Shown: positions 10,435 through 19,698, numbered from the stretch's first letter. The stretch: DNA of 64,000 nt from Xenorhabdus bovienii SS-2004 (GCF_000027225.1 NC_013892.1:1860001-1924000); one strand, 5' to 3'. The notes: generated from the sequence alone by a model not told the origin. Made by a program: numbers and translations.

Positions 10435-10985
10435 AATCCCACAGGCAAATATTTATAAATTGTTGACAGAGAAACATGATAAATAAGGGAAAGTTGTTTT
10501 CTGGTATGCCCCTTATCCAGCAATCTGGCGGCCTGCTGCCGATCTTCTTCGGTAAATATCACCGGCCGCCCACCAATGCGCCCTTGTTCCCGCGCTGCGG
10601 CTAACCCTGCATTGGTTCTTTCAACAATCAACTCTCGCTCCATTTCCGCCAATGCGCTCATCACATGAAAGAAAAAACGTCCCATCGCGGTACTGGTATC
10701 AATGCTGTCGGTCAGGCTCTGAAAATGAATTCCGCGGTCATGCAGCTCTGAAATCAACGTCACCAGATTTTTTACACTGCGTCCCAGACGATCCAATTTC
10801 CAGACCACCAGCGTATCACCGGATTGCAGATACTTTAAAGCGCGTTTCAGCCCCGGACGATTGGCGGTTTTTCCACTGATTTTGTCTTCAAAAATGCGCT
10901 CGCAGTCAATATTGACCAGCGCATTTTTTTGCAAATCACTATTTTGGTCATTTGTTGACACTCTGATATAACCGACTCTTGCCAC
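10431..10985 (-). CDS. Serine site-specific recombinase (Hin/Gin/Pin-type)
   Basis: DNA invertase/resolvase-family recombinase that cuts DNA through a serine nucleophile. It has 184 aa, the full invertase length. The N-terminal catalytic domain shows GYIRVSTNDQNSDLQ (nucleophile Ser in RVST), LDRLGRSVKNLV, and AEMERELIVERTNAGLAAAR. The C-terminal helix-turn-helix is present (ARLLDKGHTRKQLSLIYHVS). It reads toward the TcB gene. Enzymes of this type flip segments bounded by short dyad sites, often in surface or tail-fibre genes. No pair of such sites was found by eye nearby, so its target is unknown. It is a likely mark of past rearrangement in this island. Confidence 0.93.
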   Translation of the reverse strand: MARVGYIRVSTNDQNSDLQKNALVNIDCERIFEDKISGKTANRPGLKRALKYLQSGDTLVVWKLDRLGRSVKNLVTLISELHDRGIHFQSLTDSIDTSTAMGRFFFHVMSALAEMERELIVERTNAGLAAAREQGRIGGRPVIFTEEDRQQAARLLDKGHTRKQLSLIYHVSLSTIYKYLPVGL

Positions 10986-11297
10986 TGATAATCCTTCAAT
11001 ACCCCCAAAACCATTTATTATGCAAATAATACCTATTTTTTTATATAAAAAACTATTAATTTTCTTGATTGCGAGATAAAAGTTGGTTGATCCAGGTTTG
11101 GCATTTGAGTTAGTGATGGATAGGTAATTGTATCCGGAAGATCAATACATCGTTACCAGAGCGAGTGACTTAACTCACAGGATCAATTTTTTCTTACCAA
11201 TGATAACCAATTGTCCTCGCTTATTTTCCCAAAATGCTCTTTATTTAATTGAAACAATTTTGTTGCCAATTTGTTATGCAAGATTATGGGAGTGTAT
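10986..11297. other. Intergenic region between recombinase and symporter
   Basis: About 310 nt between two divergent genes, AT-rich near the recombinase. It must hold the promoters of both genes. No strong hairpin, RNA gene or clear invertase site was seen. Confidence 0.4.
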
Positions 11298-12674
11298 ATG
11301 GAACTGATTACACAATGGTTAAATGCGATAAACGGGATAGTATGGGGAATACCTATGCTGGTTGGTATTCTGGGCATTGGCATTTTTATGCAAATCCGCC
11401 TGTCCTTCTTACCGATCCGAAAATTGGGAACGGGGTTTAAGTTACTTTTTCAGAAAAATGAACAGCGTGGTGAAGGTCAGATCTCTCCTTTCAATGCCTT
11501 GATGACTGCATTGTCTGCAACAATAGGAACAGGAAATATTGCCGGTGTGGCGACGGCTGTCGTAATGGGCGGGCCGGGAGCATTGTTTTGGATGTGGATG
11601 ACGGCATTATTGGGTATGGCAACTAAATATTCTGAAGCCGTGTTGGCGGTACGCTTTCGTGAAACAGATAAAAATGGCAACTACGTTGGCGGCCCCATGT
11701 ATTACATCAAAAATGGCTTGGGGAAAAAATGGATTTGGTTGGGAACACTGTTCGCTTTCTTTGGCAGCATAGCCGGTTTTGGCATTGGTAATACCGTACA
11801 GGCCAACTCCGTGGCTGATGTACTGCAAAGCAACTTTGGTATTGAAAAAACTGCGACTGCGGGCATTCTGGTGATTTTGGTCGGAGCGGTACTGATTGGT
11901 GGTATCAAACGCATTTCTGATGTGGCCGGCAAGTTGGTTCCCGTCATGACTGTCGGCTATTTTGGTGCCGGCATCATCGTACTGGCACTCAATATCACCG
12001 CCATCCCAGAAGCCTTTGTCTTGATCATTAAATCTGCATTCACTCCCGTTGCAGCACAAGGTGGGTTTGCCGGTGCAGCAGTCTGGGCGGCGATCCGTTT
12101 TGGTGTTGCCCGTGGTGTATTCTCCAATGAAGCTGGTTTGGGTAGTGCTCCGATAGCCCATGCTGCGGCAAAAACCCAAAATCCCATCCGTCAGGGTTTG
12201 ATTGCTATGCTGGGGACATTTATTGACACCATCATCGTCTGTTCCGTCACCGGGCTGACCATCGTTATCACTGGCGGTTGGTTGACAGGGGAAACAGGGG
12301 CAACGCTGACAGCCTCCTCATTCTCTACGGTGATTCCGGGAGGTAATTACATTGTTGCTGTTGCTCTGGCTATTTTCGCCTTTACTACCATCTTGGGATG
12401 GAGCTTCTACGGTGAAAAATGTATCCAATACTTACTGGGGCCAAAAGCCATTGTGCCTTTCCGTATTGCCTGGATCATAGCACTGCCGATTGGTGCCACT
12501 CAGTCGCTGAACTTTGTCTGGTTGCTGGCGGATACACTCAATGCCATGATGGCGATCCCCAACCTGATAGCTCTTGCGCTGCTAAGCCCTATCGTGTATC
12601 GCTTGACCAGAGACCATATCCGTGACGTTAACGCCGATAGCATCGAAGTTAAAACAGCAGCCAAAACAGATTAA
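11298..12674 (+). CDS. Sodium:alanine/glycine symporter (AgcS/AlsT family)
   Basis: Inner-membrane transporter that takes up alanine or glycine with sodium. The start chosen is MELITQWLNAINGIVWGIPM at 11298, after GGGAG with 5-nt spacing (458 aa); in-frame ATGs at 11286 and 11271 are alternatives. The protein is mostly hydrophobic helices. Family motifs include the GTGNIAGVATAVVMGGPGA region, MATKYSEAVLAVRFRE, GGPMYYI, and SNEAGLGSAPIAHAAAKT. It stands alone as a transcription unit, bounded downstream by a strong hairpin. Its presence in the flagellar region is incidental to motility as far as the sequence shows. Confidence 0.93.
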   Translation: MELITQWLNAINGIVWGIPMLVGILGIGIFMQIRLSFLPIRKLGTGFKLLFQKNEQRGEGQISPFNALMTALSATIGTGNIAGVATAVVMGGPGALFWMWMTALLGMATKYSEAVLAVRFRETDKNGNYVGGPMYYIKNGLGKKWIWLGTLFAFFGSIAGFGIGNTVQANSVADVLQSNFGIEKTATAGILVILVGAVLIGGIKRISDVAGKLVPVMTVGYFGAGIIVLALNITAIPEAFVLIIKSAFTPVAAQGGFAGAAVWAAIRFGVARGVFSNEAGLGSAPIAHAAAKTQNPIRQGLIAMLGTFIDTIIVCSVTGLTIVITGGWLTGETGATLTASSFSTVIPGGNYIVAVALAIFAFTTILGWSFYGEKCIQYLLGPKAIVPFRIAWIIALPIGATQSLNFVWLLADTLNAMMAIPNLIALALLSPIVYRLTRDHIRDVNADSIEVKTAAKTD

Positions 12675-12707
12675 TATCACCTATATTATCAGTGATAAGT
12701 AACACCA

Positions 12708-12750
12708 ATCACACGATGCCGGAGCCTCCCAAGCTCCGGCATCGTGTGAT
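12708..12750 (+). terminator. 18-bp perfect hairpin after the symporter gene
   Basis: ATCACACGATGCCGGAGC (12708-12725) pairs exactly with 12733-12750 around a 7-nt loop, 33 nt after the symporter stop. The stem is GC-rich and very stable, but no T-run follows on either strand. Probably a transcription end or RNA 3' stabiliser separating the island from flhB. Confidence 0.55.
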
Positions 12751-12889
12751 CCCCCAAATACCTCTGCAAACTTTGCAGTATTCCCGCCATTGAATTTCTT
12801 GGTTTTTGTCATGCTTAACACAATTTTATTTGCTCTTTCCCAAAAGCAATTTTTCTGCATGCAATAACGAACGCTCACCAAGGAAAGTC

Positions 12890-14041
12890 GTGGCTGAAGA
12901 TAGCGATCTCGAAAAAACCGAAGAACCCACGCCCCATAAACGGGAAAAAGCCCGCAAAGACGGGCAGATTGCGCGTTCAAAGGAACTGACTTCTATCCTG
13001 ATGCTGGTGGGAGGGGTAAGCCTGCTCTGGATGAGCGGAAATTCGATCACTCATGAACTTTCACTGATGGTTTTTGAAGGGTTTAACTTTGACCATAATA
13101 TGGTCAGCAACGATAAGCAGATGATTCAGCAGGTCGGTCGCTTATTGAAACAGGCAGTATGGGCATTGCTGCCAGTATTCGTTGGTCTGGTTCTGGTTGC
13201 CCTCAGTGCACCGACATTGATGGGGGGGCTGATATTCAGTTCAAAATCTATCAAATTTGATTTGGCTAAGCTGAGCCCGATCTCTGGATTGAAGAAGATC
13301 TTCTCCATGAACGCACTGGCAGAATTGTTCAAGGCCATATTGAAAGCCTCGCTGGTCGGTGGTGGAACTGCCCTGTTTATCTGGCTGAATTGGCCGGCTA
13401 TGTTGAACTTGACTGCCCAGCCCCCGCTGATGGCGTTGAGTGATGCCATGATGATGCTGATCTTTGCTGGCTACATTGTCTTATTTATGTTGATACCGAT
13501 GGTGGCGTTTGATGTGCTCTATCAAATCCGCAGCCACTTGAAAAAGCTGAGAATGACCCGTCAGGAGATCAAGGATGAATTCAAGGAGCAAGAAGGTGAC
13601 CCACATGTAAAGGCTCGCATTCGTCAACAACAACGGGCGGCTGCGCGTAAGCGTATGATGAGCGATGTGCCGAAGGCTGATGTTATTGTGACCAACCCGA
13701 CCCATTATGCTGTTGCCTTGCAGTATGACAGCAAAAAAATGGGTGCCCCAAAAGTATTGGCAAAAGGGGCGGGGCTTATTGCCTTACGCATCAAAGAGAT
13801 TGGTGCAGAAAACCGAATTCCGTTATTGGAAGCGCCACCACTGGCAAGGGCGTTATTTCGTCATGCCGAAGTGGGGGGCTTTATTCCTGCGACGCTTTAT
13901 GCTGCCGTCGCTGAAGTGCTTGCCTGGGTTTACCAATTGAAACGTTGGAAACGAGAAGGTGGCCTGAAACCGAAAACACCTGAAAATCTGCCGGTGCCAT
14001 CTGCACTGGATTTTGCTGGAGAAAATAATCGTCATGGCTAA
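12890..14041 (+). CDS. flhB: FlhB flagellar export gate/substrate-switch protein
   Basis: Inner-membrane component of the flagellar type III export gate that switches substrate class from rod/hook to filament. The start is taken as GTG at 12890 (VAEDSDLEKTEEPTPHKREK), just after AAGGA. This matches the family N-terminus and gives 383 aa, against 382 in E. coli; the upstream extension of the frame is not family-like. Four membrane segments are followed by the cytoplasmic domain with the autocleavage motif NPTH in VTNPTHYAVAL. The 3' end overlaps flhA by 8 nt. It is separated from cheZ by island A. Confidence 0.96.
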   Translation: MAEDSDLEKTEEPTPHKREKARKDGQIARSKELTSILMLVGGVSLLWMSGNSITHELSLMVFEGFNFDHNMVSNDKQMIQQVGRLLKQAVWALLPVFVGLVLVALSAPTLMGGLIFSSKSIKFDLAKLSPISGLKKIFSMNALAELFKAILKASLVGGGTALFIWLNWPAMLNLTAQPPLMALSDAMMMLIFAGYIVLFMLIPMVAFDVLYQIRSHLKKLRMTRQEIKDEFKEQEGDPHVKARIRQQQRAAARKRMMSDVPKADVIVTNPTHYAVALQYDSKKMGAPKVLAKGAGLIALRIKEIGAENRIPLLEAPPLARALFRHAEVGGFIPATLYAAVAEVLAWVYQLKRWKREGGLKPKTPENLPVPSALDFAGENNRHG

Positions 14042-16121
14042 TCTGGCCTCATTACTTCGTTTACCGGGGAATATAAAAGGCTCCCAGTGGCAAATGCTTG
14101 CGGGGCCTGTACTGATCCTCATGATTTTGTCAATGATGGTGCTGCCGTTACCACCATTCCTGCTTGATCTGCTATTCACTTTTAATATTGCACTTTCCAT
14201 CATGGTCTTGCTGGTAGCGATGTTTACCCGTCGGACACTGGATTTTGCCGCATTTCCGACTATTCTGCTGTTCTCAACATTACTGCGCCTGTCACTGAAC
14301 GTTGCATCTACACGTATCATTCTGATGGAAGGCCATACGGGTTCAGCGGCAGCGGGACAAGTGGTGGAAGCTTTCGGACACTTTTTGGTTGGTGGTAATT
14401 TCGCGATTGGTATCGTGGTTTTCGTTATCCTGATCCTGATTAACTTTATGGTCATTACCAAAGGTGCGGGGCGTATTGCGGAAGTCGGTGCGCGTTTTGT
14501 GCTGGATGGCATGCCCGGTAAACAGATGGCGATTGACGCTGATTTAAACGCTGGCTTGATTGGTGAAGATGACGCCAAAAAACGCCGCGCCGAAGTGACA
14601 CAGGAAGCAGACTTTTACGGCTCAATGGATGGTGCGAGTAAATTCGTGCGCGGAGATGCCATTGCCGGATTGATGATTCTGGTGATTAACATTATCGGTG
14701 GACTGATTGTCGGTGTTGCCCAGCATAATATGAATCTGGGAGATGCAGCGGAAGCTTATACCCTGCTGACTATCGGTGACGGGTTGGTAGCTCAGTTGCC
14801 CGCTCTGATTATTTCCACGGCGGCGGGTGTGATTGTGACCCGAGTGGCGACCGATGAAGATGTCGGTCAGCAAATGGTGACTCAGCTTTTCAATAACCCA
14901 CGGGTGTTGATGTTGAGTGCAGGAGTACTGGGCTTGCTTGGTCTGGTGCCGGGAATGCCTAATTTAGTTTTTCTATTATTCACGGCGGCATTGGCGGGTT
15001 TAGGATACTTCCTGCTGCGCAAAGATAAAAATCCGCTTGCGGCACAGCACGAAGAGATGAAAGCCGTAGAGGAACAGCAACAAACCGCAGAAGCCTCATG
15101 GTCTGACGTACAACTGGAAGATCCACTGGGCATGGAAGTGGGCTATCGTTTGATCCCAATGGTAGATTTCCGCCAGAATGGTGAACTACTTGGGCGTATC
15201 AGTGGCATCCGCAAAAAATTTGCGCAAGAAGTGGGCTATTTGCCACCGGTGGTGCATATTTGCGATAACCTGGAGTTGGCGCCTGCCAGCTACCGTATTT
15301 TGATGAAAGGGGTCGAAATTGGCCGTGGTGAAGCTCACCCAGGACGCTGGCTGGCAATTAACCCTGGTGGCGCAGTTGGCGAGTTACAGGGAGATTTGAC
15401 GCAAGATCCTGCTTTTGGTCTGTCTGCGGTCTGGATTGATGATTCCCTGCGAGAACAGGCGCAGGTACAGGGTTATACCGTTGTTGCGGCCAGTACCGTT
15501 GTTGCGACTCACCTGAACCACCTGCTATCTCAACATTCCAGCGAACTGTTTGGAAGACAGGAAGCACAGCAACTGTTTGAGCGTGTCAGCCAGGAAATGC
15601 CGAAACTGACGGAAGATTTCATACCTGACGTGGTGAGTTTGACCACCTTGCACAAAGTATTGCAGAACTTGTTGGCAGAGCAGGTGCCGATCAGGGATAT
15701 GCGTACCATTATCGAAACACTGGCTGAGCATGCGCCAACACAAGCTGATCCTTATGAATTAACCGCCACGATTCGAATTGCGCTTGGCAGAGCCATTGCC
15801 CAGCAATGGTTCCCCGGGGCGGATGAAATCAAAGTTATTGGGTTGGATGCAGGCCTTGAACGCCTGTTACTTCAGGCATTGCAAAGCGGCGGAGGGCTGG
15901 AGCCTGGTTTGGCCGAAAGCCTCGAACGGCAGGCGGCAGAAGCGCTGGAGCGTCAGGAAATGTTGGGTGCACCGCCTGTACTGTTGGTCAATCATGCACT
16001 GCGTCCGCTGCTGTCTCGTTTCCTGCGCCGCATATTGCCGAGATTGGTTGTGTTGTCTAACCTTGAAATCACCGATAACCGTCAGATCAGAATGACGGCA
16101 ACGATTGGTGGAGCAAGATAA
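14034..16121 (+). CDS. flhA: FlhA flagellar export gate protein
   Basis: Largest export-gate protein, with a multi-pass membrane domain and a cytoplasmic ring that docks chaperone-substrate complexes. The start at 14034 (MANLASLLRLPGNIKGSQW) matches the family and gives 695 aa. Conserved stretches include PLPPFLLDLLFTFNIALSI, the FHIPEP-region TLLRLSLNVASTRIIL, GAGRIAEVGARFVLDGMPGK, and AQLPALIISTAAGVIVTRV. It is translationally coupled to flhB. flhE, which follows flhA in E. coli/Salmonella, is absent. Confidence 0.97.
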   Translation: MANLASLLRLPGNIKGSQWQMLAGPVLILMILSMMVLPLPPFLLDLLFTFNIALSIMVLLVAMFTRRTLDFAAFPTILLFSTLLRLSLNVASTRIILMEGHTGSAAAGQVVEAFGHFLVGGNFAIGIVVFVILILINFMVITKGAGRIAEVGARFVLDGMPGKQMAIDADLNAGLIGEDDAKKRRAEVTQEADFYGSMDGASKFVRGDAIAGLMILVINIIGGLIVGVAQHNMNLGDAAEAYTLLTIGDGLVAQLPALIISTAAGVIVTRVATDEDVGQQMVTQLFNNPRVLMLSAGVLGLLGLVPGMPNLVFLLFTAALAGLGYFLLRKDKNPLAAQHEEMKAVEEQQQTAEASWSDVQLEDPLGMEVGYRLIPMVDFRQNGELLGRISGIRKKFAQEVGYLPPVVHICDNLELAPASYRILMKGVEIGRGEAHPGRWLAINPGGAVGELQGDLTQDPAFGLSAVWIDDSLREQAQVQGYTVVAASTVVATHLNHLLSQHSSELFGRQEAQQLFERVSQEMPKLTEDFIPDVVSLTTLHKVLQNLLAEQVPIRDMRTIIETLAEHAPTQADPYELTATIRIALGRAIAQQWFPGADEIKVIGLDAGLERLLLQALQSGGGLEPGLAESLERQAAEALERQEMLGAPPVLLVNHALRPLLSRFLRRILPRLVVLSNLEITDNRQIRMTATIGGAR

Positions 16122-16471
16122 ACATTAATAGCATGATGACAAACCTCACACAAACGGTGAGGTATGTCAGGATTTTTCCGATACCATTACTGACAGTGTC
16201 ATTAAATATGGCAATTTAGTTTCTTTTCTTTTTAGTCAGGTGCTTAAGCCCGATGTAATCTGATGAGATTGACGCTATGTGGGACGTCCATCTTATCAGA
16301 TCAGGGCTGAGCTAATATATGAGACTCTGTTTTTCGGCCTAAAAAGCGGTTCCAGATATCGAATTTTTACTATTCGTAGAGTACAAAGTCTTTTTTTTAT
16401 ACCGCTTAGCATATATTTTCATCTTGTTGCAACTCTCGGTTATGGAGGGGTTTTTTCTAAATTAGATTCAC
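16122..16471. other. Intergenic region after flhA, no gene
   Basis: About 350 nt without a supported gene. It holds a weak hairpin near 16143-16163 and an imperfect inverted repeat at 16247-16308 (AGCCC and ATCTGAT pairing with ATCAGAT and GGGCT). An AT-rich stretch with a run of eight T near 16390 follows. It lies where flhE would be expected. Confidence 0.45.
16143..16163 (+). terminator. Weak hairpin after flhA
   Basis: A 7-bp stem ACCTCAC/GTGAGGT with a 7-nt loop lies 21 nt after the flhA stop. A short T-run comes about 10 nt later (GGATTTTTCC). Plausible but weak terminator for flhBA. Confidence 0.35.
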
Positions 16472-17293
16472 TTACACAGTGTATTTAGCTAAGTCTTTAG
16501 GGGTTATTTTCTTTGACACATGGTCTTTATTAATAGATAAAACTATTTTTCCATGTAATCCATCCAAAGGATTATCACCTATTTTTTTTACCGTCAAAAT
16601 TGCAGCTCTATTTTTAACTCCGGAAAAAATAGAGTCATCTTCATTTTTAAGCCTATTAATATCTCTTGGAGAATACATATCATTAATCATGACTTCTTTA
16701 GAAATATTCTCAGGGAAATAGAGTTGGCCTACAAAGTAGAATTTATCTTCCTGTCTTTTTTGTACATTCGCACTCCTTGCTGATAAATGGATATGTATAG
16801 CTCTTCCAGCATAAAATCCAGGGAAAATTGTGGTGAATCTGACTATGCCTTCTTTATCTGTTCTTTGTGCCCCACGAAGAAATATGCTTTCATCCGTTCT
16901 TGAAATCGTCCCGATATCACTAGATGGAGCCTCGAGGTCTGGATTAATATATTTCCAACCTGAATATTTCCCCATTGAATTACAATGCCATATATCAATA
17001 AGGATATCATCTAAAGGTTTACAGGTTACAGAATCAATGATTTTCATTGTCAATAACAAAGGTATTCCTTGTTCATCCTCTGTGATATTCCTTCTCAGCA
17101 GTTTGTTATTTATAAAATATGGGCCTGACATTTCCTCTGGAGTCAACTCGCAAACACCGATGCCAATACCATCTCCTTTTTCTGGTTGACTAGGTGAAGA
17201 GGCGAAGGCTCCTGCTGGAAGCAGAGGTAATAATGAAAATATTGCACCAGTAACACTAGCCTGTTTCAGAAAATGTCTTCTTTCATTTTTCAT
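16472..17293 (-). CDS. Tat-exported intradiol ring-cleavage dioxygenase-like protein
   Basis: 273 aa, resembling the catalytic domain of protocatechuate/catechol intradiol dioxygenases, which open catechol rings using Fe(III). The N-terminus is a Tat-type signal (NERRHFLKQASVTGA, hydrophobic stretch, AFA-S), so export in folded form is likely. Likely iron ligands are Tyr in GKYSGW, Tyr in FPGFYAGR, and the two His in AIHIHL. Further family motifs are TPEEMSGPYF and DIWHCNSMG. Most well-studied intradiol enzymes are cytoplasmic and sit in aromatic catabolic operons; here the gene is alone, oriented against flhA, with no pathway genes nearby. The true substrate is unknown. Confidence 0.85.
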   Translation of the reverse strand: MKNERRHFLKQASVTGAIFSLLPLLPAGAFASSPSQPEKGDGIGIGVCELTPEEMSGPYFINNKLLRRNITEDEQGIPLLLTMKIIDSVTCKPLDDILIDIWHCNSMGKYSGWKYINPDLEAPSSDIGTISRTDESIFLRGAQRTDKEGIVRFTTIFPGFYAGRAIHIHLSARSANVQKRQEDKFYFVGQLYFPENISKEVMINDMYSPRDINRLKNEDDSIFSGVKNRAAILTVKKIGDNPLDGLHGKIVLSINKDHVSKKITPKDLAKYTV

Positions 17294-19129
17294 AAAGTGG
17301 TTCCTTATATTCCATTTAATAATATTATTTGTTGTATAATTTTAGCTTTATTTTAACAGATGAAAATGGCGTAAGTTCACGATGAATCGTATTGTGTAAA
17401 GTAAGAAGATTTAATCTTATTTTATGTTAAAGTTAAATAAAATAAATTCTCTATTTAATTTTTTATTATTTTTAATAAGATGGATTTATTATTATCAGAA
17501 ATATTTATCAGTGTCTAGTATTTATTTTTAAATGGTTTTTATTTTCGAGATAAGTCACAAAAAACCGTTATTTATAATTTTATGTTGTTTTTTTATTATA
17601 ATATTTATATCAATTATTATTAGTGTTCCTAAATTGAAGTTATTAATTACTATGAAATCTTCTAATTTACGATTTTTGATATGGGGATCATTTTTCTGAT
17701 GATAAATATTGATAGAAGTGCTCAAACGATTGATGCAGATAAGGGGCTTGAAAAAAGAATTTATATGCTAAAACGGATAATGAGAGCGCATGTCTGCGGA
17801 TGAAGTTTTTGAACAAAATAGCTGGATTAAAGGGACGGAGAATTTATTGACTGGCAAGAGCATGGGAACTTTCCGCGTTTTTATCTGAAGCCGCATTTGC
17901 AGTAAAAAAACTGACGAAAAAACTTAACCGAGAGAAAACATCAGACACTTCGAAAATACAGGTAAATAAATGGAATGGTGTGATACTTTAATATCTGGGT
18001 GGCAATGCTTTTATTCCGTTTCTGCGTAGATAAAAGAAAATAATAAACTAAAACAGATGATGTTTTTAATTGCCTTTTTTATACTCCCCCTAAAATAGAT
18101 TCATTAACGAACTCAGCGATATCTTTTAACAGATTTACTTTCAAATTTTCACAATGAATTTTTTTAATGTTAATTTATCTTATCCTGTCTGCTTTTATAT
18201 GGTTAATGAGTGATGATTTAAAAAATTATATTTATATGCTATCCATTTTATGGCACCGCACTTCATAGCTGCCACGAACGAAGTTATTTGTATGTAATTC
18301 CAACGGATAGAATTTGTACGTAAACAATAAGTTTTGCTGAAAATAGCCTCATTTTATACAAATAATTAATTTATTAACCAAGAATCCGAAGATTAGCTCC
18401 AGCGATCAATTAATTAATATCAATAGGAAATTCCTATCAATTATAATTAATTGATCGTTAATAACAATTTTAATAACAAAATGAGTTGGTGTATCTTTCT
18501 CCAGCCACTAAAGTGGAATTTTTTAATTAAGGCGTGTTAAAACTAATGCCGTTAATCAAATATGCGAGATGTTATAGGTATGGAAACCCGACATGGATAG
18601 TTGTTTAAGGTTGATTATTTTTTATAAAACATATGGATAGAGTTATTTTAACCACCTCACCAATTGACACATCATTTATACGTAATAGGCATAAGTCATC
18701 AGGTCAAGCTCAGGATTCCTGACCAGATGTTTAGAGGATTACAAAAATTGTTTGTGCGTATAAAAGCAGCTCTCATTAGTTTTTAAGGTAAGTTGCCTTG
18801 AATCTTGGGAATATATATTTGCAACGTGTAAAACAGTATAACCAAGCTGGGCATCTATACGGTTATCTGAAAGGTTGCTGATATATTTCTACCTATTTTG
18901 AGTAGTCCAATATTACGCTTTTCGGCATCATGTGCACTATTGAAGAGCCTCTTGTGTATTAATAGACTCTAGTAAGGAATATCATTCTTTATTAGCAGGA
19001 ACATACCCTTAGTTTTGTTCTTAAAAACACAATTATCATTTATTAAAATTTATTGAATTTTCTTAACCGAAAATAGGTATTTTTATTTCGCTCGAGGGAA
19101 TTTTTATGTTTGTAATTAAAGGAATAAAA
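17294..19129. other. Long AT-rich non-coding region upstream of the fimbrial operon
   Basis: About 1.8 kb without a supported gene. It is AT-rich throughout. Short open stretches near 17700-17960 (one 32-codon frame beginning MSADEVFEQNSWIKGTENLL at 17790) look like a degenerate coding fragment of unknown origin. A large palindrome lies at 18403-18457. The promoter and regulatory sites of the fimbrial operon must lie in the last several hundred bases. No tRNA or other RNA gene was recognised. Confidence 0.5.
18403..18457. repeat. 55-bp imperfect palindrome upstream of the fimbrial operon
   Basis: Two 27-nt arms (18403-18429 and 18431-18457) around a single A. The outer 14 bp (CGATCAATTAATTA) and inner 7 bp (ATAGGAA) pair exactly, with a short mismatched bulge between. 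It lies about 670 nt upstream of the pilin start. It could be a protein-binding site, a cruciform, or an end of a lost mobile element. Confidence 0.65.
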
Positions 19130-19654
19130 ATGAAATTATTAAAATTATTTATCGCAGCAGTTATTTCTGGATCTATGGCTGCACCGGCATTCGCTGCTGA
19201 TGGCACAATTAACTTTAACGGTAGGATTACTAAGGCGACATGTACTGTCAGTGCCTTAACGGATAATAGTGTCAATTTACCTGAAGTAGGCGCGACTGCC
19301 CTTGCAGGAAAAGGTACAACCGGGGGAGAAACTCTCTTTAGAATTGGTCTGGAGAACTGCGGGATAGTGGGTGGTTCGGCTAATGTGCAGGTGAAGTTTG
19401 GCGGTGTTAAAGATAGTATCGATGGCAATCTGCTGAGAATTAACTCTGAGAGTGGTGGAGCGAAGGGTGTTGGCATTGGTATTTATGAGAAAGATGGTAG
19501 TACGCCAATTAATATGGGGGCGCTTAGCAAAGGGATTCCGGTAGTTTCACCCGCAACTACACTTGAATTTAAGGCTAAATATGTGGCTACAGAAGCAACT
19601 GTCACGCCCGGTACAGTGAAAGCTTCTACGGACTTTACACTAGACTACGAGTAA
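19130..19654 (+). CDS. Major fimbrial pilin (chaperone-usher type)
   Basis: Fimbrial subunit of 174 aa. The start at 19130 follows AAAGGAA; an upstream in-frame ATG at 19106 lacks a good site. A Sec signal peptide (MKLLKLFIAAVISGSMAAPA ending AFA) is followed by the pilin fold with a Cys pair (ATCTVS and ENCGIV). The C-terminus ends FTLDYE, with the penultimate Tyr typical of donor-strand pilins. It is the first gene of a four-gene operon of pilin, chaperone, usher and adhesin, an order like type 1 fimbriae. A hairpin after this gene probably raises its expression relative to the assembly genes. Confidence 0.92.
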   Translation: MKLLKLFIAAVISGSMAAPAFAADGTINFNGRITKATCTVSALTDNSVNLPEVGATALAGKGTTGGETLFRIGLENCGIVGGSANVQVKFGGVKDSIDGNLLRINSESGGAKGVGIGIYEKDGSTPINMGALSKGIPVVSPATTLEFKAKYVATEATVTPGTVKASTDFTLDYE

Positions 19655-19698
19655 TTCCTTACATTCCCCATTTACTGTTTTTTTATTGCTTTTGTGAT

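Noticed and set aside
10986..11100. A hix/gix-like crossover site beside the recombinase
   Set aside because: Some AAACC-like half-site letters occur, but no full 26-bp dyad and no inverted partner could be seen.
13853..14578. 241-codon minus-strand frame across the flhB/flhA junction
   Set aside because: Opposite-strand shadow of two conserved, overlapping flagellar genes.
17690..17960. A small gene around MSADEVFEQNSWIKG
   Set aside because: Only 32 codons, no ribosome-binding site, and the neighbouring frames are broken. Better seen as decayed sequence.
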